Notes: generated from the sequence alone by a model not told the origin. Numbered from the stretch's first letter, positions 17,018-28,310 are shown. The stretch is DNA of 64,000 bases from Natronorubrum sulfidifaciens JCM 14089 (GCF_000337735.1 NZ_AOHX01000039.1:175037-239036); one strand, 5' to 3'. Program-made: numbers and translations.

Positions 17018-19579
17018 ATGAGTGAGTCATCGCCGTCCACACCACCTGACTCGAGTCACACGCTCGAGTTGCGGGTGCCGGAGATGGACTGTCCGTCCTG
17101 TGCCGGGAAGGTGACAAACAGCGTCGAACGGCTGTCGGGAATCGACGGGATCGAGCCGCGGGTGACGAGCGGTCGCCTCATCGTCGAGTACGATCCGACG
17201 CAGACGAGCGACGCCGAAATCCGCGAGCGGGTCCGTGCGGCCGGCTACGAAATCGTCGACTCGGCGTCCGAACTGACGCTATCGGTCCCTGACATGGACT
17301 GTGCCTCGTGTGCCAGCAAAGTGGAGAACGCCCTCGAGAGCGCCGACAGTGTCGGCGAGATCGAGACGCGGCCGACGTCGGGCCGTGTCACCGTCTCAGT
17401 CGCCGACGGAACCGACCCCGAGTCGGTCGCCGACGCGATCGGCGCTGCCGGCTACGACGCAACGCCCATTCAGGACGGCACCGAGGTCGTCGCCGACGAG
17501 CAGCCGGTCTGGCAGAGCCGTCGAGCCATCGGGACCGCGGTCGGGGCTGCGGTCGTGACAGTGGGGATGGCTCTCGAGTTCGTCCTACCAGCACTCGATC
17601 CGACGCTTGGCACGGTTGCGGGCCGATCCTACGAACTCTCACACCTCCTGTTTATTCTGGCTGTGGTGGTTGCCGGCACGCCGATCCTGCGAAACGGCTA
17701 CTACTCCGCGCGCAATCGGAGTCTGGACATCGACTTCCTGATGAGCATCGGGATCGTCGCCAGCGTGGCGGCCCACCATCCCTTCGAGGGAGCGATGCTC
17801 GCAGTGCTGTTCTCGGTCGCCGAACTGCTCGAGCGATTCTCGATGGATCGGGCCCGCGACTCGCTGCGGGAACTGATGGACCTCTCGCCGGAGACAGCAA
17901 CCGTCAAACGCGCGGATGGTAGTGAGGAGACGATTCCGGCCGACGACCTCGCGGTCGGCGACACAGTCGTCGTCCGACCGGGTGAGAAGATTCCCGCCGA
18001 CGGCGTCGTCCGCGAGGGCTCGAGTGCGATCGATCAGTCCCCGATCACGGGCGAGAGCGTGCCCGCGGACAAGGCAGCCGGCGACGAGGTGTTCGCCGGA
18101 ACGATCCTCGAGTCGGGCTATCTCGAGGTCGAGGTCGAAAGCGAGGCCGACGAGTCGACGATCGCGCGGATCGTCCGGATGGTCGAGGACGCCGAACGCG
18201 AAAAGACCGAGCGCGAGCAGTTCGTCGATCGTTTTGCGAGCGTCTACACGCCGCTCGTCGTCGTCGGCGCGGTCGCGGCTGCGGTCCTCCCGCCCGTGCT
18301 CGTGGGTGCGTCCTGGAGCTACTGGTTTCTTGTCGGGCTCACGCTGTTGGTCATCGCCTGTCCCTGCGCGTTCGTCATTTCGACGCCAGTCAGCGTCGTC
18401 TCGGGGATCACCAGCGCCGCGCGAAACGGCGTCTTGATCAAGGGTGGAAAACATCTCGAGGCGGTCGGCGCGAGCGACGTCCTCGCGGTCGACAAGACGG
18501 GGACGCTGACCATGGGCGAACTCTCCGTGACCGACGTCATCGGGCTCGAGGGAGCCACCGAGACCGAGGTCCTCCGGCGTGCAAGCGCCGCAGAACGACG
18601 AAGCGAACACCCGATCGGGCAGGCCATCGTGGGCTACGCCGACGAGCAGGGAGCCGTGGCCGGCGGCGAGCACACGGTCTCGAACTTCGAAGCGCTGACG
18701 GGGAAAGGCGTCCGTGCCGAGATCGACGGCACGACCCACTACGTCGGCAAACCCGACCTCTTTGACGGCCTCGCAAATCTCGAGCACGTACATCGGACGA
18801 CCGACGGAGGAACGACACTCGAGTCGCCCGGCGGTGGCCGGCCCCACTGTGAGCGCGAGGGCTGTCTGGACGTCCTGAGCGAGGTCGTGCCCGACCTCGA
18901 GGCCGAGGGCAAAACCGTCGTGATCGTCGGCACCGAAGACGGGCCCATCGGCGTCATCGGCGTCGCGGATCGCGTGCGTCCCGAAGCCGAATGGGCCGTC
19001 TCGAGCCTGCAAGCACAGGGTATCCGCGTCGTCATGCTCACTGGCGACAACGAGGGTACGGCCCGCGCGATCGCCGACGAGGTCGGCATCGGCGAGTACC
19101 ACGCCGAACTCCTGCCCGACGAGAAACTCGAGTGGATCGACCGGCTCGCGGACGACCACGGCGGCACAGACGAGACAGGACGGGTCGCGATGGTCGGCGA
19201 CGGCATCAACGACGCACCCGCGCTCGCGACCGCCGACGTCGGTATCGCGATGGGGGCTGCGGGCACGGATACGGCCCTCGAGACGGCCGACGTTGCGCTG
19301 ATGGGCGACGATCTGACGCGCCTGCCGTATCTGTTTACCCTCTCGGGCAAGGCAAACAGCGTCATCCGCCAGAACATCTGGTCAAGTCTGGCCGTCAAAG
19401 CTGTTCTCGCCGCCGGCGCGCCGTTCGGGATCGTCACGGTGATCCACGCGGTCGTCATCGGCGACATGGGGATGAGCCTCGGCGTGACTGGCAACGCGAT
19501 GCGACTGGCGAACGTCGAACCCGAAACGCCGCCCGGTATCGAGCACGAGGGTAACACTCGAGTCGAAACGCGTCCCTGA
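17018..19579 (+). CDS. P1B-type heavy-metal-exporting ATPase (Zn/Cd/Pb type)
   Basis: 853-residue membrane pump. Two N-terminal HMA domains with metal motifs MDCPSC (~24-29) and MDCASC (~94-99); transmembrane region from ~165; actuator TGES; ion-path CPC (ACPCAF); phosphorylation DKTGTLT; N-domain SEHPIG; hinge GDGINDAP. The last helices carry DMGMSLGVTGNAMRL, resembling the Asp-containing motif of P1B-2 zinc/cadmium/lead pumps rather than copper pumps. An unusual His/Cys-containing insert (PHCEREGC) lies in the nucleotide-binding region. Start at ATG 17018. Preceded by an HTH-10 regulator and a palindrome. Confidence 0.92.
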   Translation: MSESSPSTPPDSSHTLELRVPEMDCPSCAGKVTNSVERLSGIDGIEPRVTSGRLIVEYDPTQTSDAEIRERVRAAGYEIVDSASELTLSVPDMDCASCASKVENALESADSVGEIETRPTSGRVTVSVADGTDPESVADAIGAAGYDATPIQDGTEVVADEQPVWQSRRAIGTAVGAAVVTVGMALEFVLPALDPTLGTVAGRSYELSHLLFILAVVVAGTPILRNGYYSARNRSLDIDFLMSIGIVASVAAHHPFEGAMLAVLFSVAELLERFSMDRARDSLRELMDLSPETATVKRADGSEETIPADDLAVGDTVVVRPGEKIPADGVVREGSSAIDQSPITGESVPADKAAGDEVFAGTILESGYLEVEVESEADESTIARIVRMVEDAEREKTEREQFVDRFASVYTPLVVVGAVAAAVLPPVLVGASWSYWFLVGLTLLVIACPCAFVISTPVSVVSGITSAARNGVLIKGGKHLEAVGASDVLAVDKTGTLTMGELSVTDVIGLEGATETEVLRRASAAERRSEHPIGQAIVGYADEQGAVAGGEHTVSNFEALTGKGVRAEIDGTTHYVGKPDLFDGLANLEHVHRTTDGGTTLESPGGGRPHCEREGCLDVLSEVVPDLEAEGKTVVIVGTEDGPIGVIGVADRVRPEAEWAVSSLQAQGIRVVMLTGDNEGTARAIADEVGIGEYHAELLPDEKLEWIDRLADDHGGTDETGRVAMVGDGINDAPALATADVGIAMGAAGTDTALETADVALMGDDLTRLPYLFTLSGKANSVIRQNIWSSLAVKAVLAAGAPFGIVTVIHAVVIGDMGMSLGVTGNAMRLANVEPETPPGIEHEGNTRVETRP

Positions 19580-19609
19580 CCCATGCCCCGTCGCGCGACT
19601 GGTGTCCGA

Positions 19610-19708
19610 TCAGGTGGCTGAGTCAGTGTCGCTGGTACTGCCGTCCCCTTCCGTATCTCCGAACCGCTGGATGAACGCATAGACCGTGAGCACTACGGCC
19701 GAGTTCAC
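19610..19708 (-). CDS. Possible 32-residue one-helix peptide
   Basis: GTG-initiated frame (MNSAVVLTVYAFIQRFGDTE, then an acidic Ser/Thr/Asp tail). Composition fits a haloarchaeal small membrane protein, with one short hydrophobic helix and an acidic tail, but nothing else supports it. It lies between the ATPase stop and the DUF457 gene. Confidence 0.22.
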   Translation of the reverse strand: MNSAVVLTVYAFIQRFGDTEGDGSTSDTDSAT

Positions 19709-19801
19709 CGCGAGCCTGAAAACGGGGAGACACTGGTCTCGTCGCGCTTTCCACGGCGTTCGCGGGCGCTCGTCTCACACGGATCGGACGTGTCTGTCCG
19801 C

Positions 19802-20335
19802 TCACCGATCGATCGCTTGCCAAAGCATACCGAGTCCCGGCCGCCCGTCGAGCCACCAGACGACGATACCGACCACAACGATGACGGCCTCGAGCCACAG
19901 CGTCGTCGCCTCGAGACCGACTCCCGGAATCGTCCCGAGGGGCTTGACACCGGTGTAGGCGGGCATCGGCGTGACGGGCCAGAGCAGAAAGCCGAGTTCG
20001 TGGTAGTCGCCCGAGATGACGTGCCACGGAACGTCAGTCGCGAGGTGCGAACCGTAGCCGATTGCGAAGGCGACGCCGAGGTGGGACCGATCGAACCGAC
20101 GGGCGAGCAGCCACAGGAGCAAGACGAGCGGGACGGCAAACAGAAGCGAGTGGCCGATGGTGCGCCCGACGGGAACGACACTTGCCGAGGAAAGCGGCTT
20201 GTCGAGCAGATCCGGCACCGCCGCACCGACGATGGCGACCCCTGCAGGTGCTATCGACGGTGGTTCGCCACGATCGAACCGTGTGTACGCCGCATAGCAG
20301 CAGTAGCCGACGACGAGGTGAACGACCGGCTGCAT
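19802..20335 (-). CDS. YdjM/DUF457-type membrane-bound metal-dependent hydrolase
   Basis: 177 residues with about four transmembrane helices. The family pattern of His/Asp residues near membrane faces is visible: VVHLVVGY at the N-terminus, GAAVPDLLDKP (~37-47), GRTIGHSLLF (~57-66) and GYGSHLATDVPWH (~93-105). Annotated in bacteria as LexA-regulated membrane hydrolases; the substrate is unknown. Faces away from the flavoprotein gene at 20459 across a 123-bp promoter region. Confidence 0.75.
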   Translation of the reverse strand: MQPVVHLVVGYCCYAAYTRFDRGEPPSIAPAGVAIVGAAVPDLLDKPLSSASVVPVGRTIGHSLLFAVPLVLLLWLLARRFDRSHLGVAFAIGYGSHLATDVPWHVISGDYHELGFLLWPVTPMPAYTGVKPLGTIPGVGLEATTLWLEAVIVVVGIVVWWLDGRPGLGMLWQAIDR

Positions 20336-20458
20336 CCGCTTTCACAGTAGTCTCTCTGTCATGCTAAATCCACCGTATAACTGTCCGTACCCTTCGTTTA
20401 CGCCCACCTGCGTAGTTTGGTGTGCGGCCTATATCCGGCCAGCCCATACTGTTTCGTG

Positions 20459-22318
20459 ATGACAAACCTACCGCCTGCCGACCACGGTGTACCGACGGCC
20501 GACGACCACGGCGGCGTCGATGGACGGCTGCCACAGGGCGGAGACGAAGCCGATAGCGACCGCGAGGTCCAGTACGACGTCGTCACGACGCCCGTCCTCG
20601 TCATCGGTGCAGGCGCTGCCGGGGCTCGAGTCTCCATCGAACTGGCCGAATCGGGCCTCGAGCCGCTCGTCATCGGCAAACGCGACTACGGCGACGCACA
20701 CACGACGTGGGCCGCCGGCGGGATCAACGCCGCGCTCGGCTCGCTCGATCCCGACGACGACTGGCCGATCCACGCCGCGGACACGCTGAACGAGGGCCAC
20801 CACCTGAACGACCCCGAGGCCGTCGAGCTAACGGCCAGACACATGCCCGACCGAATCCGAGAGCTCGACGAGTGGGGGGTGTCGTTCGCTCGGACCGACG
20901 ACGGGAAGATCAACCAGCGCTACTTCGGCGCGCAGTCCTACCGCCGAACCTGTTTCGTCGGCGATCGAACCGGCGAAGCCATGCTCGAGACGCTGATCGA
21001 CCGCGCGCAGGCGCTCGAGATCCCCTACCGCGAGAACGTGATGATCACGCGCCTGCTCTCTGATGGCTCCCGCGTCGATGGTGCGGTCGGCTTCGACATG
21101 GAGACCGGCGAGGGGCTGTTGTTCCGGACTAATCACGTCGTGCTGGCGGCAGGTGGGTTCTCGGCGGCCTATCATCGTCACTCCTCGAGAGACGACGAGA
21201 ACAACGGCGACGCACAGGCGCTGGCGCTCGAGGCAGGGGCTCGTCTGCTCGACACGGAGTTCGTCCAGTTCCACCCCACTGGCATGGTCGGGGAACGCTA
21301 CGGCGAGGAGTGGGATGGCCGACTCGTGACGGAAGCCGTTCGCGGAGAGGGTGGCCGACTCTACAACGCAGATGGCGAGCGGTTCATGGAGCGCTACTCG
21401 CCGGATCAGATGGAACTCGACGCCAGAGACGTCGTTGCACGCGCGATTGCCCAAGAGGTTCGGGAGGGGCGCGGAACCGAGAACGACGGCGTCTACCTCG
21501 ATATCTCCCATCGCGACCCCGAGTACATCCGCGAGCGACTGCCGACGATGGTCGACCGATTCGCCGAGCTCGGCGTCGAAATCACGGACGAGCCGATGGA
21601 GGTCGGGCCGACGGCCCACTACACGATGGGGGGTGTCGATATCGACTTCCAGACCGGCGAGACCGGCGTCGACGGACTGTACGCGGTCGGCGAGGCCGTC
21701 GCGGGCGTCCACGGCGCGAACCGTCTCGGCGGCAACTCGCTTGCCGAAACCGTTGCCATCGGAAAACTCGTCGGCGAACACGTCAGCGAACAGGTCGCTG
21801 CCGACGACCACGACCCCACGATCACTGACGGCCAGCGAGCACTGGCCGAACGCGAGTTTGCCGCACTCGCGGAGCTTGCGGCCTCGGACGGCGACGTCAC
21901 GCCTGAGACGCTGCTCGAGGAACTCGGTGACCTGCTGTGGACCCACGCCGGCATCCTCCGCGACGAGGCGGGGCTGCACGACGGGCTGGACCGACTCGAG
22001 GCTCTCCGCGCGCGGACCGCCGACCTCCGGGTCGACGGCGACCGCACCTCCCGGTCGTTCGAGTACGCCGTCGACCTCTCCGTGAGCCTCACCGTCGCCG
22101 AGGTGTTGCTCCGGACGGCCCTCGAGCGAACCGAATCCCGCGGCGCACACTACCGGGCGGATTACCCGGAAACGGAGCCTGACTGGCGACAGAACCTCGT
22201 CGTCGCTGCCGACGCGGGCGGGCTCTCGATCAAACGGCGCGGGGTCGCCGAACCCAGCGAGCCAGTCCGCGAGGCGCTCGAGGAAGGGTACGAACTCGAC
22301 TATCACCATCTCGAGTGA
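20459..22318 (+). CDS. SdhA/NadB-like FAD-binding oxidoreductase (orphan flavoprotein)
   Basis: 619 residues of the succinate dehydrogenase/fumarate reductase/aspartate oxidase flavoprotein superfamily. Dinucleotide-binding VIGAGAAGARVSIELAESG (~48-66), TTWAAGGINAALG, substrate-domain QFHPTG, HYTMGG and GANRLGGNSLAE, plus the C-terminal helical domain. It is longer than typical aspartate oxidase (~530) and has no iron-sulfur or membrane partner beside it, unlike the true SdhA at 34.4 kb. The residues for covalent FAD attachment (His-Thr-Gly in SdhA) are HTTWAAGG here. Possible roles are L-aspartate oxidation for NAD synthesis or a soluble fumarate reductase; I cannot decide. Confidence 0.78.
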   Translation: MTNLPPADHGVPTADDHGGVDGRLPQGGDEADSDREVQYDVVTTPVLVIGAGAAGARVSIELAESGLEPLVIGKRDYGDAHTTWAAGGINAALGSLDPDDDWPIHAADTLNEGHHLNDPEAVELTARHMPDRIRELDEWGVSFARTDDGKINQRYFGAQSYRRTCFVGDRTGEAMLETLIDRAQALEIPYRENVMITRLLSDGSRVDGAVGFDMETGEGLLFRTNHVVLAAGGFSAAYHRHSSRDDENNGDAQALALEAGARLLDTEFVQFHPTGMVGERYGEEWDGRLVTEAVRGEGGRLYNADGERFMERYSPDQMELDARDVVARAIAQEVREGRGTENDGVYLDISHRDPEYIRERLPTMVDRFAELGVEITDEPMEVGPTAHYTMGGVDIDFQTGETGVDGLYAVGEAVAGVHGANRLGGNSLAETVAIGKLVGEHVSEQVAADDHDPTITDGQRALAEREFAALAELAASDGDVTPETLLEELGDLLWTHAGILRDEAGLHDGLDRLEALRARTADLRVDGDRTSRSFEYAVDLSVSLTVAEVLLRTALERTESRGAHYRADYPETEPDWRQNLVVAADAGGLSIKRRGVAEPSEPVREALEEGYELDYHHLE

Positions 22319-22322
22319 GCAC

Positions 22323-22928
22323 TCAGGCCTCGTACTCCGCCCAGATGTATCGCGAGGCGAGACTGCGGTACGGTCGCCAGGGGTCGGCGATCGCGCGCAT
22401 CTCGGCTCGTGACAACGCTTCGCCGTCGTTGTAGAGGTGTTCGATCCCACGACGAACGGCGAGGTCACCCAGCGGCAACACGTCGGGTCGCTGGAGAACG
22501 AACATGAGGTACATGCGGGCGGTCCAGTCACCGACTCCTTTGATACGGGTGAGTTCGCGGCGGACGTCCTCGTTCGTGTGGTCTGCGAGCCCCTCGCGCG
22601 TGAGATCCCGCTCCTGAAACGCGCGAGCGGCGTTTTCGACGTAGTCGACTTTCGTTCGGGAGAGTCCAGCATCGCGCAGGTCGTCCCTCGATGCGGCGAG
22701 GACCGCCTCGGGAGTTACTTCGCCACCGAGGACGTCGAAGACGCGCTCGCGGACCGCAGCAGCACTCGCCGTCGACAGCTGCTGGTTGATGATCGACACG
22801 CAGAGGCGTTCGTACTCGTCGGGGTTCGGATCGAGCGGGTGTGGCTCGCGGCGGTCGATGACAGCCGCCATCACGGGATCGGTCCGAAGGACGGCCTCTG
22901 GATCGCGGTCGGGATCGGGGACGGACAT
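22323..22928 (-). CDS. AlkA-like DNA-3-methyladenine glycosylase
   Basis: 201 residues of the HhH-GPD base-excision repair superfamily. The helix-hairpin-helix is LTRIKGVGDWTARMYLMFVL (~131-150) and the catalytic Asp follows in LPLGDLAVRRGI, the AlkA-type pattern. No Cys cluster of the endonuclease III type is present. It would remove alkylated purines. Start at ATG 22928 (MSVPDPDRDPEAVL). Its stop is only 5 bp from the stop of the convergent flavoprotein gene. Confidence 0.88.
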   Translation of the reverse strand: MSVPDPDRDPEAVLRTDPVMAAVIDRREPHPLDPNPDEYERLCVSIINQQLSTASAAAVRERVFDVLGGEVTPEAVLAASRDDLRDAGLSRTKVDYVENAARAFQERDLTREGLADHTNEDVRRELTRIKGVGDWTARMYLMFVLQRPDVLPLGDLAVRRGIEHLYNDGEALSRAEMRAIADPWRPYRSLASRYIWAEYEA

Positions 22929-23199
22929 TCTCAGTGAATCGTCGGCTCGAGTATGCAAAAGAACGTTGCTCGGTAGCGAACTGACTGAAACAGTGTTCGA
23001 GTGAGCCACTGGTGGTGCCGCCAGCAGTAATAGACCACTGTCCTCGCCTCGAGCACCATCAGCCGAATTCGCTGAGCAGACAAGCGATGATTACATCCTC
23101 GACCGTGCAAGCCAGAAAAGGGGTCGGAAGAAATAAGAAACTGACCGGCTGAGACGGCCCCGCTGACTAAAGTTCGACTCGCCCGGGTGGGTAATCGAG

Positions 23200-24432
23200 A
23201 TGGCAAACGAGACACCCGACGACGGACCCGAACAGCGACGAATAACTACCGATCCCGAGCGAATCCGGGAGTGGGCGCAAGCCCACGACGCTGTTCCTGT
23301 AACGATTCGAGACAGCGACGATCACGGCTACTCCTTCGCCCGACAGGGCCAACTCGAAGCGGACCACGAGGAGTACACCTGGGACGAGTTCATAGAAACG
23401 TTCGACAACGAGAACCTGGTGTTCGTCTACCACGAGGACGACCCCTCGGGTGAGGAACTGGGCCACTTCGAAATCGTCGAACGCGAGGCGGCGTTCGATC
23501 GCGCGTCCCTTGGCCGCAACGAACTCGAGGATCAACTCCGAGAAGGCAAGACAGTGACGACCGAAATCGTCGAGACGCAGGTCGTCGAGACCGAGGTCGT
23601 CGAACGCGATACGATCGAGAGCGAGGTCGTCGACACCGAACTCGCCGAGCGCCGGGTCGTCGATTCGGAACTACTGAGCCGAGAACTCGTTGACACCGAG
23701 TTCGTCAGCGACGACGTCATCGAGGTGGTCACCGACGAAACGCGTCTCGAGACGATCGAGGAGATCGAACGCTACACGATCGAGAGCCAGGTGGTCGACG
23801 TCGACATCGAACAACGCGAGGAACTCGAGCACGACGAGATCGAGACGAATATCGAACTCGAGAGCGTCCAGCGCTCGATCCTCGAGAGCAATGTCGTGCG
23901 CGCAGACGTCACTGCGGACGAGGTTGTCGACCAAGAGGTCATCCGGAGCAAGCGCACCGAAGGCGACATCGTCCAAAGCGAACTGATCGAGCGCCGCACC
24001 ATCGAAGAACAGATCGATGAACGGACGCAGATGCGCTTTACGCTTGAGGAGACCGAACTGCTCGAGTCAACGGTGGTCAGCAGCGACGTCCTCGAGGGCG
24101 AGATCATTGACGTCGAAGAGTACGGTGCGACCGACACGACGGCAGAAACGGAAGCCAGTGCAGGAACGGATACGCCGACCGTCGATACGCCAGTCGAACT
24201 CTCGAGTGACGATCAGGGCAAAGACGTCGTCGACGAGACGGGCCAACAAATCGGCATCGTCGCAGAAGTCGAGGGTCAGACGGCGTACATCGACCCCGAG
24301 CCGGGACTGACGGACCGACTCAAGGCACGACTAAACTGGGGTGGACACGGTGACGACGATTATCCCGTCGATTCGTCGGCGATCGATCAGATCACCGACG
24401 ACGAAGTGGTCCTCGAGAGCGACGACGAGTAG
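23200..24432 (+). CDS. Acidic five-residue-repeat protein with C-terminal PRC-barrel domain
   Basis: 410 residues, in three parts. Residues ~10-115 are a globular-looking domain with no family recognised (RIREWAQAHDAVPVTIRD, YTWDEFIETFDNENLVFVYH). Residues ~122-305 are about 36 five-residue units of the form x-V/I/L-V/I-E/D-T/S/R (EIVET QVVET EVVER, for instance). After a Thr/Glu linker, residues ~338-406 look like a PRC-barrel (GKDVVDETGQQIGIVAEVEG, then YIDPEPG, ending DQITDDEVVL). Five-residue periodicity with two inward hydrophobics suggests a right-handed beta-helix like pentapeptide-repeat proteins, but the consensus differs. No signal peptide. Expressed alone, divergent from alkA. DUF2382-plus-PRC stress proteins are an alternative comparison. 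Confidence 0.72.
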   Translation: MANETPDDGPEQRRITTDPERIREWAQAHDAVPVTIRDSDDHGYSFARQGQLEADHEEYTWDEFIETFDNENLVFVYHEDDPSGEELGHFEIVEREAAFDRASLGRNELEDQLREGKTVTTEIVETQVVETEVVERDTIESEVVDTELAERRVVDSELLSRELVDTEFVSDDVIEVVTDETRLETIEEIERYTIESQVVDVDIEQREELEHDEIETNIELESVQRSILESNVVRADVTADEVVDQEVIRSKRTEGDIVQSELIERRTIEEQIDERTQMRFTLEETELLESTVVSSDVLEGEIIDVEEYGATDTTAETEASAGTDTPTVDTPVELSSDDQGKDVVDETGQQIGIVAEVEGQTAYIDPEPGLTDRLKARLNWGGHGDDDYPVDSSAIDQITDDEVVLESDDE

Positions 24433-24466
24433 TCGAAACAGCCGCTCTCGACCAGCTTACAGCTCG

Positions 24467-24488
24467 CGCTCGGAACGGTATCCGAGCG
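24467..24488. terminator. Hairpin CGCTCGGA-N6-TCCGAGCG between convergent genes
   Basis: Perfect 8-bp stem with a six-base loop in the 113-bp gap where the repeat-protein gene and katG converge. A structural terminator for either direction is plausible; no T-run is seen. Confidence 0.45.
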
Positions 24489-24545
24489 AGGCAGCCTACA
24501 GTGCCACAAAAACGGAACGCGAGTCAGCTGTGTCGCAGGGTCGCG

Positions 24546-26765
<2,220 letters not shown>

Positions 26766-26772
26766 TTATTGG

Positions 26773-26793
26773 ATTGAGAAAATTTTTCTCAAT
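26773..26793. promoter_or_regulatory. 21-bp perfect palindrome upstream of katG
   Basis: ATTGAGAAAA-T-TTTTCTCAAT: two exact 10-bp arms around a single base, an AT-rich island in GC-rich DNA. It lies ~55 bp upstream of the katG TATA box and ~174 bp past the 3' end of the gene upstream, so it is either a katG operator or, less likely, a hairpin terminator of the RimK fusion gene. Confidence 0.6.
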
Positions 26794-26966
26794 AGTTGGG
26801 TTACGGGCTGTCGCTTGAGACCGAATATCCACCGCTGCAAGCGTGAAAGCAAGTCAAACCGAGTGCGAAACCGCACGGCTCGAGAGCGGACACGAAATCC
26901 AATGGAAAAGCCACTCGAGACGGCGAGCAACGACCGTCAGCGTTCGGCGACGCCGATAACGGCGGG

Positions 26967-28310
26967 TTACTCCTCTTCTTCGGGCGTATCGTGGGTGTCG
27001 CTGTCAGTCCGTCGACTGACGTCGACCTGATAGTTCTCGAGGATGTCACGACCGAGAATGACGGGGTAGTCCATGTGGCTGCGGTCTTCGACGCTTGCAG
27101 TGACCGTATGCTGGTTCCCGCCGACGCCGACGACAACGTCGACGACGGGACGGCTCTTTGCGGTCTTGCTGCTGCCGGACCGGATTCGGGTGATGGACTT
27201 GATCGGGCCAGCACCGATATCCGCTGCGAGACCCGTGTCGATGCTCGTCCGGGTCGCACCGGTGTCGGATTTCGCCATCACGGATTTCGAGCCGCTGGTT
27301 CCCGAGAGAACGATCTCCTCGGTGTAGCCGATGATGGCTGGCTCCGCGTCGGATTTGGACGACCGACTCGGCTGAGCCGTCGGTCTCGAGTCGTCGAGGA
27401 CGTTCGAGAGCTCCTGGACGCGCTCGTCGTCGACCTCACCGCCAGCGCGCTCGATCGCGAGCTTTGCGATGTGGGGGGCCGGACTGACGTGGGTCGCCTC
27501 GTACAGTCCCTTGAATCCCGCCGTTGGATTGACCTCGAGGACGAACCAGCCGTCGTCGCCTTCGACGAGATCGACGCCGGCGTAGTCGAGTCCGATGGCG
27601 TCGGATGCTTGACGGGCCATCTCTCGGGCCTCCTCGGGGAGGTCGTCAGTCGCGTTTTCGACGGAGCCGCCGAGTGCGACGTTGGTTCGCCAGTCGTTGT
27701 CCGGGGCGTAGCGGTACATCGCGCTGATGATCTCGCCGCCGACGACGTAGACGCGAACGTCTCGGTGTTTGGCACCGTCACGGTCGATCAGTTCCTGTAA
27801 GAACGCATAGCGGTTGCCGACTTTCGCGTTGATCGGCTCGTCGTTGCCGACCTTCCACGTGCCGCCGCCGTGGGTCCCAATCGCCGTCTTGTAGACGGCC
27901 TCCTCACCGTATTTGCTTCGTGCGGCGTTGAGCTGCTCGCTGTTGAGCGCGAGGGTGACGTCCGGGGTCTGGACATCGTTCGCTGCGAGCGTCGTCGCCG
28001 TCGAGAGTTTGTGCATCGCCGTCAGGACCGTCGACGGCTCGTTGAGCATCGGCATCAGCTGTGCGAACGTGTTCGCAAGCCCGAGTTCCTCAGCGGGCTG
28101 TTCGGTGTTCGACAACAGCATTCGGTTCGCGATGATGTCGACGTCCGGCTCGAGGACGACGTCGCCGTCGGTGACGCTAACAGCCGTGTTCTCATTGCGA
28201 AGCCATTCAGTATCGTGACCCAGTGCCTCGACCGCGTTCAAAATCGCCTTTGTCTCTTTGCTCGTATGAAGACTCAATACCCCGACAGTGACAGGATCTG
28301 CAACAGCCAT
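26967..28310 (-). CDS. RimK-family glutamate ligase fused to a RimB-like retropepsin protease domain
   Basis: 447 residues, two enzymes in one chain. N-terminal pre-ATP-grasp (1-90), then ATP-grasp (~90-285: YKTAIGTHGGGTWKVG, LQELIDRDGAKHRDVRVYVV, YAGVDLVEGDDGWFVLEVNP), the RimK/LysX type that adds amino acids, often glutamate, to a protein or peptide tail. After a Ser-rich linker (~300-325), residues ~325-435 carry SDTGATRTS with the catalytic Asp-Thr-Gly of retropepsin-fold RimB and the closing VILGRDILENYQVDV. In gamma-proteobacteria RimK and RimB are separate operon genes; RimK adds Glu to ribosomal S6 and RimB trims it. S6 of that type is absent from archaea, so the target here is unknown. 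Confidence 0.87.
   Translation of the reverse strand: MAVADPVTVGVLSLHTSKETKAILNAVEALGHDTEWLRNENTAVSVTDGDVVLEPDVDIIANRMLLSNTEQPAEELGLANTFAQLMPMLNEPSTVLTAMHKLSTATTLAANDVQTPDVTLALNSEQLNAARSKYGEEAVYKTAIGTHGGGTWKVGNDEPINAKVGNRYAFLQELIDRDGAKHRDVRVYVVGGEIISAMYRYAPDNDWRTNVALGGSVENATDDLPEEAREMARQASDAIGLDYAGVDLVEGDDGWFVLEVNPTAGFKGLYEATHVSPAPHIAKLAIERAGGEVDDERVQELSNVLDDSRPTAQPSRSSKSDAEPAIIGYTEEIVLSGTSGSKSVMAKSDTGATRTSIDTGLAADIGAGPIKSITRIRSGSSKTAKSRPVVDVVVGVGGNQHTVTASVEDRSHMDYPVILGRDILENYQVDVSRRTDSDTHDTPEEEE

Noticed and set aside
17639-19159. 506-residue open frame antisense to the P1B ATPase
   Set aside because: The sense strand has every P1B motif; long antisense frames are expected in GC-rich DNA with this codon bias. 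The product is rich in Arg/Asp/Val without domains.
20828-22672. 614-residue antisense frame over the flavoprotein and alkA genes
   Set aside because: Shadows two genes with clear motifs on both strands; no recognisable domain.
23565-24110. CRISPR-like short repetitive DNA
   Set aside because: The periodicity is 15 bp in a coding frame with diverged codons, without spacers or identical repeats; it encodes the five-residue protein repeat.
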